DNA from: CAJQQY01 sp045104975
GTDB taxonomy: Bacteria; Bacteroidota; Bacteroidia; Chitinophagales; Saprospiraceae
Assembly (NCBI GenBank): GCA_045104975.1
Contig: JBGCCY010000137.1
Span: forward strand, 1 to 27,112
Reading direction: 5' to 3'
Length of the DNA stretch: 27,112 nucleotides
Part shown: one piece after another, positions 7,374 through 15,745 of the stretch
Position numbering within the stretch: the first letter of the stretch is position 1
Layout: each line of letters begins with the position of its first letter
Program-made: the position numbers and the translations under genes
The notes under the pieces: model-generated
Database searches by the model: none
The model's input: only the letters and a program-made list of their open reading frames with translations
What the model was told of the DNA's origin: nothing

Positions 7374-7983
7374 CTATTTTTACTTTTTTAATAAAAAAAC
7401 AAAGTTAAAATGTTGAAGGAAAAAATAGGTATTTAACGATTTAAATATTTTAAAACTTAAGCAGGTAATTCTATAAATTAAAAACATCTTCTTTACCGAA
7501 CACTTTTTATATTTCGCACTTTCAGCGCTAAAAACGTCCCAATATCTTGACCTTGGCGATGCCCAAGGCTAATATCTTTAAGCCTTTCAGACTTTTGTTG
7601 CTTAAACCTAGCTCTGAAAGAGCGAAATATTCTAGCTTTGGACATCGCCCAAAGTCATCCAAGCGGTTGTTTTAGCGCTGAAAGTGCGTAATATAAAAAG
7701 TATACCGTAGAGAAAGAACATACTATTATGAACATTTTATCCCCTATTCCCCTACTAACATTAAGAATAAATATATTTCAAAGAATTCACTATTTTCTAG
7801 GTCAAATAACTAAAAATAGCGAAATTCGTAAGTCAAACTTGATTCTTTCCCAAAACCCGAACCTAAGTAATTTATCTTATCCAGTTCCGAATTTTCCAAA
7901 AAATTAACTTTTACTGATTATTCAATAATCTTTTTTTGAACTAATCTGCCTAATGGTAGAAAGTTAAACGCAACTTAGTAACG
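7374..7983. other. 610-bp intergenic region with a large nested palindrome
   Basis: No protein gene is supported. The left 100 bp are an A/T-rich leader of the HAD gene. The centre is the palindromic element 7502-7701. About 280 bp of A/T-rich sequence follow before the glycosidase-like gene and probably hold its promoter and leader. No confident TTTG/TAnnTTTG promoter pair could be placed. Confidence 0.7.
7502..7701. repeat. Long imperfect palindrome with nested hairpins (MITE/REP-like)
   Basis: Outer arms 7502-7535 and 7669-7701 are inverted copies with one substitution and one extra A. Between them, smaller hairpins alternate: GCACTTTCAGCGC (7516-7528), CCTTGGCGATGCCCAAGG (7551-7568), AAGCCTTTCAGACTT (7580-7594), GCTCTGAAAGAGC (7611-7623), CTTTGG...CCAAAG (7636-7654) and GCGCTGAAAGTGC (7675-7687). 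The left and right halves also pair with each other throughout, so the element can fold either as one long stem or as a row of small hairpins. It has no coding capacity. Confidence 0.85.
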
Positions 7984-10900
7984 ATGAAACATGAACTTAA
8001 TCGTTACTTAATTAATACGATCAACATGAACTTTAAGCTCCCAATTATTTTAATGCTAATTTTTAGCATTGGATCAAATGCACAAGTGAATTATACTGCT
8101 AACGATGTAGTGCCAGAATACAATGACTACTTTCGGATGGGAATCAACCCTGGAAGTTATAATAATTGGACAGATGAACAATTGGCTGATCTCTCAGCGG
8201 GGAATCCTTACATGGGAATTCCTGGAATTGGAACTCGTGCAATTCGTCCGAGTCTTCCCGAAGTTTTTTTGGATACTTATGGATATGATGTTCGATTAGG
8301 CGCATTTCAATATTATCAAGATTTGGGAATGGAGGAGAATGTTTGCTTCATGGGTTATCCAAATTTACAGCATCGAGATACAACGGTTTATTGCCAAGGG
8401 GCATCAATTGGACATTTATTTGCCAATATGTATTTACCGATTTGGGATGGAGGTTTGAATGGAACGCCTTACAATGATGATAATTATTTGGCTGCTTACA
8501 CTTACGAAATGGTCACGCTATATAAAGATTATGTTCGCTTTTGGGAAATTTGGAATGAACCAAGTTTAGATAAATCAAATTACCGAGCGACGCTTCCCCC
8601 AGGTCATCCTGAAAGTTGGTGGGACAATGATCCTGATCCTTGCGATCTTGACATTCAAGCACCGGTGTATCATTATATCAGAATGCTGCGAGTGACTTAC
8701 GATGTAATCAAAACAGTTGATCCTGATGCATATGTGACACTTGGTGGCGTGGGGTATTATAGTTTCTTTGATGTGCTTTGTAGAAATACAGACAACCCTG
8801 TGGATGGAAGTGTTACACCTGAATATCCTTTGGCAGGAGGTGCGTATTTTGATGCCGTTGGAATCCATACTTATCCGCATTTTGATGGAAGTACGATTTT
8901 CTTAAATAATGGTGAGCTGGTTTATGAGCGTCATTCTGATGCAGCAGCGGATGGAATTGTTTTGGCCAAAAATGGTCGTCAAGCCATCATGGAAGGTTAC
9001 GGTTATGACGGGGTTACTTTTCCAAAAAAGGAATTCCTCATCACCGAAATAAATGTCCCTCGATTATCTTTTGAAACATTTATGGGTTCAGCGGAGTCTC
9101 AAAGAAATTTTGTTACCAAGGCATTAGTCACTTCGATGTCAAATGAAATTAACCAATTACATTTTTATAATTTAGGAGATATTGAAGAAGAAGCGGATGC
9201 AGATTCTTGGTTTGATGTGATGGGTTTTTATGGAAATCTGGAAGCTACCCCACCCTACAATCAAGAGAGAAATGAATCAGGAATTGCTTACAAAACAGCA
9301 GCCGATATTTTATTTAAAACAGAATGGGATTCCTTGCGATCAGCTGAATTAAATTTACCTCCCGACGTTCGAGGTGGTGCTGTTATAGATGAAGCAGGCG
9401 AATACACTTATATCCTTTGGGCAAAAACAACCATAGATAGTTCAGAGGCAGCAAGTGCGGTTTATAACTTTCCAGCTTCGCTAAATATTTCTAATTTATA
9501 TAAAAAAGAATGGGACTACTGTGAGACTCTTTTTGAAGAAAATATTAGTTCTCAAGGCATTGCTTTAAATGCCACACCAACTTTCTTTTCAGTCAATCCT
9601 ACCGTACTCGATACCACAGATTATGACATTTCAGATTGCTCTGAAGCAGTTGATGGATTCAACTATATCGGTCAATTTTTAGGACATAAATATTTCCGTT
9701 CTAACGTTGCTCTTACCTGGGAAGAAGCGAAAATATTTTGCGAAGATAGAGGTGGATACTTAGTTGAAATAAATGGCTATTCAGAAAACGACTTTGTTAA
9801 AAACCAGCTATCAGCTCCCGTATTCATTGGGTTGAGCGATGGTGAGGTAGAAGGAACTTTGACTTGGGCCAATGGCGAACCATTGAGTTTTAACAACATT
9901 GACAGCTGTAATATTTGCGCTCCTAACTCTGATGAGAATGATTATTTGATGTTGCATTCTTGGGATGGAAAATGGAGTTATAATCCAGCTTATGTTGCTA
10001 AAAATTTCGTCATGGAATTTGATTGTATTAATTCAACTCCTCCAAATAATGGCGGTGGCGGAATGGCTAATTGCGCTGATCCAGTTCCTGGTTTTGCTTT
10101 ACTAGGAGAACTCGGAGGAAAACAATATTTTATTTCTGACGGAGCCAATAATTGGAATGATTCCCGTGCACTTGCACAAGCACAAGGCGGCGATATTATT
10201 GTCATTGATGATGAAGTAGAAAACCTTTTTATCCAAGGTAAAATAAATGAAATGGTTCATATCGGTTTGTCCGATAGCGAAGTAGAAGGCACTTTAAAAT
10301 GGGTCGATGGAACCGATGTGTCCTATGAAAATTATGACGTTTGTAGTTTTTGTCAAGGCAATACAGAGGGTAACGATAACCTAGTGATGCATCCTTGGAA
10401 TGGAGGATGGAGTTATGCTACTACGATTCAAAGTTTTAGATCTATCATGGAAAGAGAGTGCGATAACATGAATAGTGGTGGCGGAGGAAATACTGGAAAT
10501 GATTGTGATATTAATTTTGCCCTCAATCAAACAGCAACTCAATCTGGGACACAATTAAATGCTGAAGCTTCCCGAGCTGTTGATGGAAATACAGATGGAA
10601 ATTTCTGGGGAGGAAATTCTACTTCTTTGACTAATTGGGTAGCACAACCATATCTTGAAATTGATCTTGGAGAGGTAAAAAATATTGAAAAAATCGAAGT
10701 ATGGAATAGAGAAGATTGCTGTATGGATTTACTTTCTAACTATCATATTTTAGTTTCTAACAATCCTTTTACAAGTACTGAATTAAACACAACCATCAAT
10801 CAAGTTGGCGTGACAGATTATCTTCAATCAACCACAGCAACTCGACCGACTACTCAAAGTGTTGGTATTTCAGGAAGATATGTCAGACTTCAATTAGCAG

Positions 10901-12123
10901 GTGTTTCCTTCTTAGCGGTTTCTGAAATAAAAGTAATTGGCTGTGAAGGTGGAGGTGGTGGAACAGGAGGTGGTTGTCCAGATGCAGGAACTCCTTGTGA
11001 TGATAATGATTCAACTACCTTAAATGATGTTGAAGATGGAAACTGTAATTGCGCAGGAACTCCTGACACAGGAAATATGGGTTGTGTGACAACTAGTAAT
11101 TTAGCATTAAATCAACCTACTAGTCAATCTTCTACCTTGAACGCAGGAGGAATTGAAGGTGCTGCAAGCAAAGGAGTAGATGGAAATACCAACGGAATAT
11201 TTTTCACAGGACAACCATCTGAGTCTTCTGTTGCTGCTACTCAAAATACTTTTCAACCTTGGTGGGAAGTTAATTTAGAAGGTAATTATTTAATCGAAAA
11301 TATCAATTTTTTCAATCGAACGGATGGAAATGATCGTACTCAAAATTGCTACGTACTTATTTCCAACAATCCTTTTACATCTGACGATTTAGCAATTGCT
11401 AGAACTGAAGCTACCTACGAATATTATATTTCAGGCTTGGTTGGTTCACCTACCGAAATTTTTCCAAACGTAGAAGGACAATATATTCGAATCCAAATGG
11501 AAGGCTCAGGTTACCTACTGGTAGCTGAATTAGAAGCCTTTGGATGTCAAATTATTAATACTTCAACCTTTGTCGTTCCTAATCTTTTAATATTTAATGC
11601 AGGAAAAACAGGGCAATCATCAGATATAAATTGGACGATGTTTAAAGATGAATTTGTGGATAAATACGAAGTGGAAGTTGCTTCTACTCAAAATGAATTT
11701 ACTCATTTAGCAACCATCGAATCACTTAATTCTAACAATTCTAGTCAATATCAACTCTTCGATCGAAAACCTTCAGAAGGGCAAAATTTCTATCGACTTA
11801 AAGTGATTAAAAAAGATGGAGGTTTTTATTACTCGACTCCTCGTCAAGTTAATTTTAATTTCGATTTTAAGTCCATCTATCTATTTCCGAATCCTACCAA
11901 TAATCTAATTTACTTGACGATGCGAGATTTTGCTGGACAAAAAGCAACCGTCGAAATTTACAATAGCATTGGGCAAAAAATGGAAAGTCGCAACTATGAA
12001 TCTTTCCCAGCTGCGCCTTCTATGTTTGACGTAAGTAATTACGTTAATGGAATTTATTCGATTGTTGTGAAGTTGGAGAATAAGCGAAGTGTCGCGAAAA
12101 AATTTGTGATAGGAAAATTATAA
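7984..12123 (+). CDS. Secreted glycosidase-like protein with two C-type lectin, two fucolectin-like F5/8 domains and T9SS tail
   Basis: 1379 residues; ATG 8026 (MNFKLPIILMLIFSIGSNAQ) is an equally good start and gives a cleaner signal peptide. Residues of about 35-540 look like a clan-A glycoside hydrolase TIM barrel. Trp190-Asn-Glu192-Pro (FWEIWNEPS) is a likely acid/base and Glu355 in FLITEIN a likely nucleophile. Residues of about 558-681 and 702-827 are two C-type lectin domains (FIGLSDGEVEGTLTWANG and HIGLSDSEVEGTLKWVDG). Residues of about 845-987 and 1038-1188 are two F5/8-type domains of fucolectin/CBM47 style (ALNQ...SRAVDGNTDG; NREDCC at 908-913). A short Cys-rich linker (CDDNDSTTLNDVEDGNCNC) joins them. 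The end (about 1299-1379) is a T9SS type A sorting domain (YLFPNPTNNLIYL). It is probably a surface-attached or released enzyme acting on complex, perhaps fucosylated, polysaccharide. The GH family number is uncertain. Confidence 0.85.
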   Translation: MKHELNRYLINTINMNFKLPIILMLIFSIGSNAQVNYTANDVVPEYNDYFRMGINPGSYNNWTDEQLADLSAGNPYMGIPGIGTRAIRPSLPEVFLDTYGYDVRLGAFQYYQDLGMEENVCFMGYPNLQHRDTTVYCQGASIGHLFANMYLPIWDGGLNGTPYNDDNYLAAYTYEMVTLYKDYVRFWEIWNEPSLDKSNYRATLPPGHPESWWDNDPDPCDLDIQAPVYHYIRMLRVTYDVIKTVDPDAYVTLGGVGYYSFFDVLCRNTDNPVDGSVTPEYPLAGGAYFDAVGIHTYPHFDGSTIFLNNGELVYERHSDAAADGIVLAKNGRQAIMEGYGYDGVTFPKKEFLITEINVPRLSFETFMGSAESQRNFVTKALVTSMSNEINQLHFYNLGDIEEEADADSWFDVMGFYGNLEATPPYNQERNESGIAYKTAADILFKTEWDSLRSAELNLPPDVRGGAVIDEAGEYTYILWAKTTIDSSEAASAVYNFPASLNISNLYKKEWDYCETLFEENISSQGIALNATPTFFSVNPTVLDTTDYDISDCSEAVDGFNYIGQFLGHKYFRSNVALTWEEAKIFCEDRGGYLVEINGYSENDFVKNQLSAPVFIGLSDGEVEGTLTWANGEPLSFNNIDSCNICAPNSDENDYLMLHSWDGKWSYNPAYVAKNFVMEFDCINSTPPNNGGGGMANCADPVPGFALLGELGGKQYFISDGANNWNDSRALAQAQGGDIIVIDDEVENLFIQGKINEMVHIGLSDSEVEGTLKWVDGTDVSYENYDVCSFCQGNTEGNDNLVMHPWNGGWSYATTIQSFRSIMERECDNMNSGGGGNTGNDCDINFALNQTATQSGTQLNAEASRAVDGNTDGNFWGGNSTSLTNWVAQPYLEIDLGEVKNIEKIEVWNREDCCMDLLSNYHILVSNNPFTSTELNTTINQVGVTDYLQSTTATRPTTQSVGISGRYVRLQLAGVSFLAVSEIKVIGCEGGGGGTGGGCPDAGTPCDDNDSTTLNDVEDGNCNCAGTPDTGNMGCVTTSNLALNQPTSQSSTLNAGGIEGAASKGVDGNTNGIFFTGQPSESSVAATQNTFQPWWEVNLEGNYLIENINFFNRTDGNDRTQNCYVLISNNPFTSDDLAIARTEATYEYYISGLVGSPTEIFPNVEGQYIRIQMEGSGYLLVAELEAFGCQIINTSTFVVPNLLIFNAGKTGQSSDINWTMFKDEFVDKYEVEVASTQNEFTHLATIESLNSNNSSQYQLFDRKPSEGQNFYRLKVIKKDGGFYYSTPRQVNFNFDFKSIYLFPNPTNNLIYLTMRDFAGQKATVEIYNSIGQKMESRNYESFPAAPSMFDVSNYVNGIYSIVVKLENKRSVAKKFVIGKL

Positions 12124-12177
12124 GAGTAGAGAGTAGTAAATAAATAACCTATCTCCCTTAAAATAATTCGAACCATA

Positions 12178-12214
12178 GGGTTGTTAGCACTTTGAGTGCT
12201 AGCAGCCCTTTTTT
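12178..12214 (+). terminator. Intrinsic terminator after the glycosidase-like gene
   Basis: A 13-bp stem, GGGTTGTTAGCAC (12178-12190) with GTGCTAGCAGCCC (12196-12208), contains two G-U pairs and a TTTGA loop. Six T follow. It lies 55 bp after the stop codon. Confidence 0.9.
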
Positions 12215-12401
12215 ATAAAAGATAGTTTTAACTGATCTTTTCGCAAAGAATTAAGAAAAACCATGAAGTGGTTATCAAAATAATTTGCTGGAGTAACATC
12301 AGTTATAAAGAAAAAATTAGCCGTGACTAATCTTTTCGATTTGAGTCTAACTATTAGTCAAAAAAAAATTAAATTTACAGTTCACCAAAACCCATAATTC
12401 A

Positions 12402-12950
12402 ATGAGTTCTGAAAATGAAAATCCAAAAGAAGAGATAAAACCTGAAGACGATAAAAATATGTTTGAAGAGGCTGCTGATTCTTTAAGCAAAGGGTACGAA
12501 GAGAAAAAAGAGGCCGTTAGTAAATCAATTACCGAAACCAAAGAATCCGTTAGTAAATCAATTGACTCTGGGGTCAAAAAAACAAAAAGTTTTTTCAAGA
12601 AGGTTCTTATCCTTTCAACTATTGGTTTAATCCTAGCAGCCGCAGGTTATATGCTCTGGGCAAATTGGACTTACAGCGAAGGTACTCGAACTGGCTACTT
12701 GATGAAACTCTCCAAAAAAGGTTATGTTTTTAAAACTTACGAAGGACAACTCAACCTTGGTGGTTTGCAAGAAGATAATGCTAGCATTCTTGGAAATGTT
12801 TGGGATTTCTCATTAGACTACGATGGACTTTCTCATAAATTAGAAGACTTGGAAGGAAAAAAAGTAATGCTTCGATATAAAGAAATTAACAAAGCTATGC
12901 CATGGCAAGGAGATTCTAATTACTTTGTTTACGCAGTTGAAGAAAAATAA
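12402..12950 (+). CDS. Membrane-anchored conserved hypothetical protein
   Basis: A 182-residue protein of unknown function. Residues 1-65 are highly charged (KEEIKPEDDKNMFEEAADSL) and probably helical, with a tandem heptad-like repeat, EAVSKSITETK and ESVSKSIDSGVK. The repeat is also visible in DNA as CCGTTAGTAAATCAATT occurring twice, 36 bp apart. One transmembrane helix follows (VLILSTIGLILAAAGYMLWA, about 68-88). The remaining 95 residues are probably exposed outside the cytoplasm and carry SEGTRTGYLMKLSKKGYVFKTYEGQLNLGG, a pattern I recognise from short conserved Bacteroidota membrane proteins without an established function. The usual family form lacks the long N-terminal helix seen here. 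The start at 12402 follows an A-rich leader without a clear Shine-Dalgarno sequence. It has its own terminator at 12976-13016 and appears monocistronic. Confidence 0.85.
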   Translation: MSSENENPKEEIKPEDDKNMFEEAADSLSKGYEEKKEAVSKSITETKESVSKSIDSGVKKTKSFFKKVLILSTIGLILAAAGYMLWANWTYSEGTRTGYLMKLSKKGYVFKTYEGQLNLGGLQEDNASILGNVWDFSLDYDGLSHKLEDLEGKKVMLRYKEINKAMPWQGDSNYFVYAVEEK

Positions 12951-12975
12951 TGAATAGATAATATTCAACCTGAGT

Positions 12976-13016
12976 CATCCCGAATTTTCAAATTGAAAGT
13001 TCGGGATGTTTTTTTT
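12976..13016 (+). terminator. Intrinsic terminator of the membrane-anchored protein gene
   Basis: CATCCCGAATTTTCAA (12976-12991) pairs with TTGAAAGTTCGGGATG (12993-13008) with one G-U; the innermost pairs must open to form a loop. Eight T follow (13009-13016). Confidence 0.9.
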
Positions 13017-13146
13017 CAAAGAGGAAGTATTAAAACCTACTGTTGAAATGTTTTCACTTCGCTAATTGTTGAACTCTTAAAATTCGGGATGACTTATATT
13101 CAAGATTGATTATTCCTAGTCCTCCTACTCTACTCCTATTTTTCCC

Positions 13147-13170
13147 AAAAGAGCATTGCCAGCTCTTTTT
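13147..13170. terminator. Orphan AAAAGAGC/GCTCTTTT hairpin with T-run
   Basis: An 8-bp perfect stem with a 7-nt loop (ATTGCCA) lies between the ends of two convergent genes. It is symmetrical enough to act on either strand and may be a second-line terminator. Confidence 0.55.
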
Positions 13171-13230
13171 ATAAAAATATAACTTCCTATAATCTTATTG
13201 TTATAATCTCAAATTAGTTTGCGGAGTACA

Positions 13231-13268
13231 AAAAAAGCACTTTCCAAATTAATGGAAAGTGCCTTTTT
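13231..13268 (-). terminator. Intrinsic terminator of the symporter gene
   Basis: A perfect 10-bp stem, GCACTTTCCA (13237-13246) with TGGAAAGTGC (13253-13262), is flanked by A6 and T5. On the minus strand it reads stem then T6, 22 bp after the symporter stop. It could also work for plus-strand readthrough. Confidence 0.9.
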
Positions 13269-13289
13269 ATTATCTATATAATTTAAATT

Positions 13290-14885
13290 TTATCCTTTTT
13301 CAATTGCTTCCATGTAACGAGCCAATTGTTTTTTAACAACTGGATAGAGTAAGAATAATCCTACCATATTCGGGAATACCATTGCAAAAATCATTGCATC
13401 TGAGAATGCCCAGATCGAACTCATATTTGCAGAAGCACCAATAACGATAAACAAACAGAAAATTATTTTATAAACCATATCAGCCGTTTTGCCTCTACCA
13501 AATAAAAATTTCCAAGATTGTAATCCATAGTATGACCATGAGATCATAGTCGATACTGCAAATAAAACAACTGCAATAGTTAAGAATATATCAGAGTATG
13601 GAATATATGCAGCGAATGCTTGAGACGTAATTCCTGCTCCTTCATAAGCTACACCATCAATCATAACTGCTCCATCAGCACCACCATATTCGAATGCTCC
13701 ACCTGAGTTAAAAATAATAATTACCAAAGCAGTCATTGTACAAATTACAACGGTATCAATAAACGGCTCTAACAATGCAACCAAACCTTCCGATGCAGAA
13801 TACTTAGTTTTTACAGCGGAGTGTGCAATGGATGCAGAACCTGCACCTGCTTCATTGGAGAAGGCAGCTCTTTTAAATCCAATTAATAAAACTCCGATCA
13901 TTGCACCTACTCCTGCTCGTGGAGTGAATGCTTCAGAAAAAATTTGACCAAATGCATCATCAACTAAAGTGATATTTGAACCAATAATATACAAGCATGC
14001 TAACATATAAAGACCAGCCATCAATGGCACAACCTTCTCAGTAACAGAAGCAATTCTTTTGATTCCACCAATAATAATGATACCTACTAGAATCGCTAAA
14101 ACAACTCCAATTCCAAAACCTGCACTTGCACTTTCCAAGCCCATCAAATCTTTTAATACGATAGTTGCTTGGTTAGATTGTGCAGCATTTCCACCACCAA
14201 AAGAACCTCCGATACAGAAAATCGCAAATAGAACTGCTCCTATTTTTCCTAAAGTTTCAAATCCTCTTTCTTTTAATCCTTTACTTAAGTAGTACATCGG
14301 CCCACCGTAAACTGTTCCATCTGGTCCAATATCTCGATATTGAACACCTAATGTACATTCAACAAATTTTGTTGACATTCCTAAAAGTCCACAGAGGATC
14401 ATCCAAAATGTTGCCCCTGGTCCACCGAGTGCAATTGCCAAAGCAACTCCTGCGATGTTTCCATTTCCAACTGTTCCAGAAACAGCTGTTGCTAAAGCTT
14501 GGAAGTGAGTCACCTCTCCTTCTTTTGATTCATCACCAATCGTATCGACGATATCTCCTCCCACAACGTTTACTTGTGCGCCTGGATCTACACTATGATG
14601 ATCGATGTGGTCATATTTTCCACGAACTACATTGATCGCTGTTCCAAATTTTCTAATGTTGATAAAGCCAAACATTATAGTAAAAAATGCCGCTGCAAAA
14701 ACCAACAACATCAATACAAATGGTACCCCTCCAATATTGAAAAATATAATTGCGGAAAAGAAATCAGAGACCGGTTGGAATGCCTCATCAATCATTTGAT
14801 CAATTCCTTTTTCGGCGGTCTCTTGTGCGAAAGTGAAAATTGGCAATAGAAAAACTGCCATTAAAAGTAGTAATCTTTTTTTCAT
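13290..14885 (-). CDS. Sodium:alanine symporter family (AGCS) amino-acid carrier
   Basis: A 531-residue inner-membrane carrier counted from ATG 14885; the open frame extends 46 codons further upstream (to 15023), but that extension is not family-like. The N-terminus MKKRLLLLMAVFLLPIFTFAQ resembles a cleavable signal peptide and precedes a short periplasmic-type segment and the transport core, a layout seen in Bacteroidota members. AGCS signatures are clear: AVSGTVGNGNIAGVALAIALGGPGATFWMILCG, GTVYGGPMYYLSKGLKERG and FSNEAGAGSASIAHSAVKT. About 11 hydrophobic segments are visible. Known members import alanine or glycine with Na+ (or H+). A strong terminator lies just downstream. The P-loop gene upstream is separated by about 210 bp and is probably independent. 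Confidence 0.95.
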   Translation of the reverse strand: MKKRLLLLMAVFLLPIFTFAQETAEKGIDQMIDEAFQPVSDFFSAIIFFNIGGVPFVLMLLVFAAAFFTIMFGFINIRKFGTAINVVRGKYDHIDHHSVDPGAQVNVVGGDIVDTIGDESKEGEVTHFQALATAVSGTVGNGNIAGVALAIALGGPGATFWMILCGLLGMSTKFVECTLGVQYRDIGPDGTVYGGPMYYLSKGLKERGFETLGKIGAVLFAIFCIGGSFGGGNAAQSNQATIVLKDLMGLESASAGFGIGVVLAILVGIIIIGGIKRIASVTEKVVPLMAGLYMLACLYIIGSNITLVDDAFGQIFSEAFTPRAGVGAMIGVLLIGFKRAAFSNEAGAGSASIAHSAVKTKYSASEGLVALLEPFIDTVVICTMTALVIIIFNSGGAFEYGGADGAVMIDGVAYEGAGITSQAFAAYIPYSDIFLTIAVVLFAVSTMISWSYYGLQSWKFLFGRGKTADMVYKIIFCLFIVIGASANMSSIWAFSDAMIFAMVFPNMVGLFLLYPVVKKQLARYMEAIEKG

Positions 14886-15098
14886 ATGTAAATAAATTTG
14901 GTTAAACGTTGTGTAGAAAATACACACTCCAATAAATGACGTTTCAAATAATTGAACTGCACGGCATTTATTGTTTTTTGTAAAAAATGAATAAGCAATC
15001 TTAGAATCCTTAAAATTCAGCACGTTAAAGTAGCACCTTATTTTTAGTTATCAAAAAAATGGATAAGAATTGTTGGCCAACTACTATTAAACTATTGA

Positions 15099-15611
15099 TT
15101 ATGAACGTTTTATATCCTCAAAAAAAGCTTTTATATCTTTTTCTTTTCGGAAAATAAATATCTGTTTTTCCTTCTTCCAACTTTCTAATTTTTTCAAATT
15201 GGATTTTCTTCTCATCAAATTATAGACCAATACATAATGAAAAAATTCTAAATCAAATCGTTCTGGGCAGTCTGCTGTCATATCAGGTCTAGTTTTTCCA
15301 TAGTTGGCAATTATTCTTTTTGTTACTCGATAGAGACAAACATAGGTTGGTTGATCTAAAAAAATAATAGTATCAGCTCGTGGAATTCGGAGATCCCAAG
15401 TCCCACTATAATTTCCATCCATGATCCATTGATCCTTTTTCACCACTTCCGAAATAGTTTTCCGCCATTCTTCCTCCGATGATTCTGTCCAATTAGGTTT
15501 CCAATATTTTTGATCTAAATGGACGATGGGTATTTGAGTTAGCTCATTTAGTTTCTTAGAAAAAGTAGATTTCCCAGAACCGCTACAACCGATGATCATG
15601 ATGCGCTTCAT
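15099..15611 (-). CDS. P-loop NTPase, adenylate-kinase/topology-modulation-protein-like
   Basis: A 170-residue cytoplasmic nucleotide-binding protein if started at ATG 15611 (MKRIMIIGCSGSGKST); an ATG at 15629 would add six residues (MFVEKN). Walker A is GCSGSGKST. VHLDQKYWKPNWT follows, then the hallmark QWIMDGNYSGTWDLRIPRADTIIFLD, and a C-terminal lid-like region with RRKSNLKKLESWK. This is the family annotated as DNA topology modulation protein FlaR or adenylate-kinase-like kinase; its true substrate is poorly defined. I prefer the internal start because the upstream ATG is buried in the base of a perfect 21-bp hairpin (15628-15675). The NHL protein gene upstream is on the same strand, so the hairpin could separate or regulate the two. 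Confidence 0.88.
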   Translation of the reverse strand: MKRIMIIGCSGSGKSTFSKKLNELTQIPIVHLDQKYWKPNWTESSEEEWRKTISEVVKKDQWIMDGNYSGTWDLRIPRADTIIFLDQPTYVCLYRVTKRIIANYGKTRPDMTADCPERFDLEFFHYVLVYNLMRRKSNLKKLESWKKEKQIFIFRKEKDIKAFFEDIKRS

Positions 15612-15627
15612 GTTTTTTTCTACAAAC

Positions 15628-15675
15628 ATAAATAACTCCTAACCTAATACTAGAATTAGGTTAGGAGTTATTTAT
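15628..15675. repeat. Perfect 21-bp inverted repeat with 6-nt loop upstream of the P-loop gene
   Basis: Arms 15628-15648 and 15655-15675 are exact inverted complements built around AACTCCTAACCTAAT, with loop ACTAGA. On the minus strand the hairpin lies between the NHL protein gene and the P-loop gene, and overlaps the latter's upstream ATG (15627-15629). A T-rich tract on the minus strand (opposite the A-run at 15679-15687) precedes the hairpin rather than following it, so it is not a typical terminator for that strand. It may be a 5'-leader element or a terminator with a poor U-tract. Confidence 0.75.
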
Positions 15676-15745
15676 ACAAAAAAAAATTTAAACCAATGGA
15701 TGTATACAAGTAATCCGAATCAAATTTGATTCCCTGCTGAATATA

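Larger units (their letters stand above)
12951..13289. other. Intergenic region between convergent genes, with three hairpins
   Basis: This 339-bp gap separates the membrane protein from the convergent symporter. It contains the terminator at 12976-13016, an outer 16-bp inverted repeat (12973-12988 / 13079-13094), a small hairpin at 13147-13170 and the symporter terminator at 13231-13268. No gene was recognised. Confidence 0.75.

Noticed and set aside
12347..12598. Minus-strand frame antisense to the small membrane-anchored protein
   Set aside because: It is a Ser/Leu-rich shadow of the charged helical region on the plus strand and has no start context or neighbour support.
14059..14849. Several plus-strand frames inside the symporter gene
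   Set aside because: They are antisense shadows of a strongly conserved transporter coding sequence.
14886..15023. 46-codon N-terminal extension of the sodium:alanine symporter
   Set aside because: The extension is not family-like, and ATG 14885 begins a clean hydrophobic signal segment.
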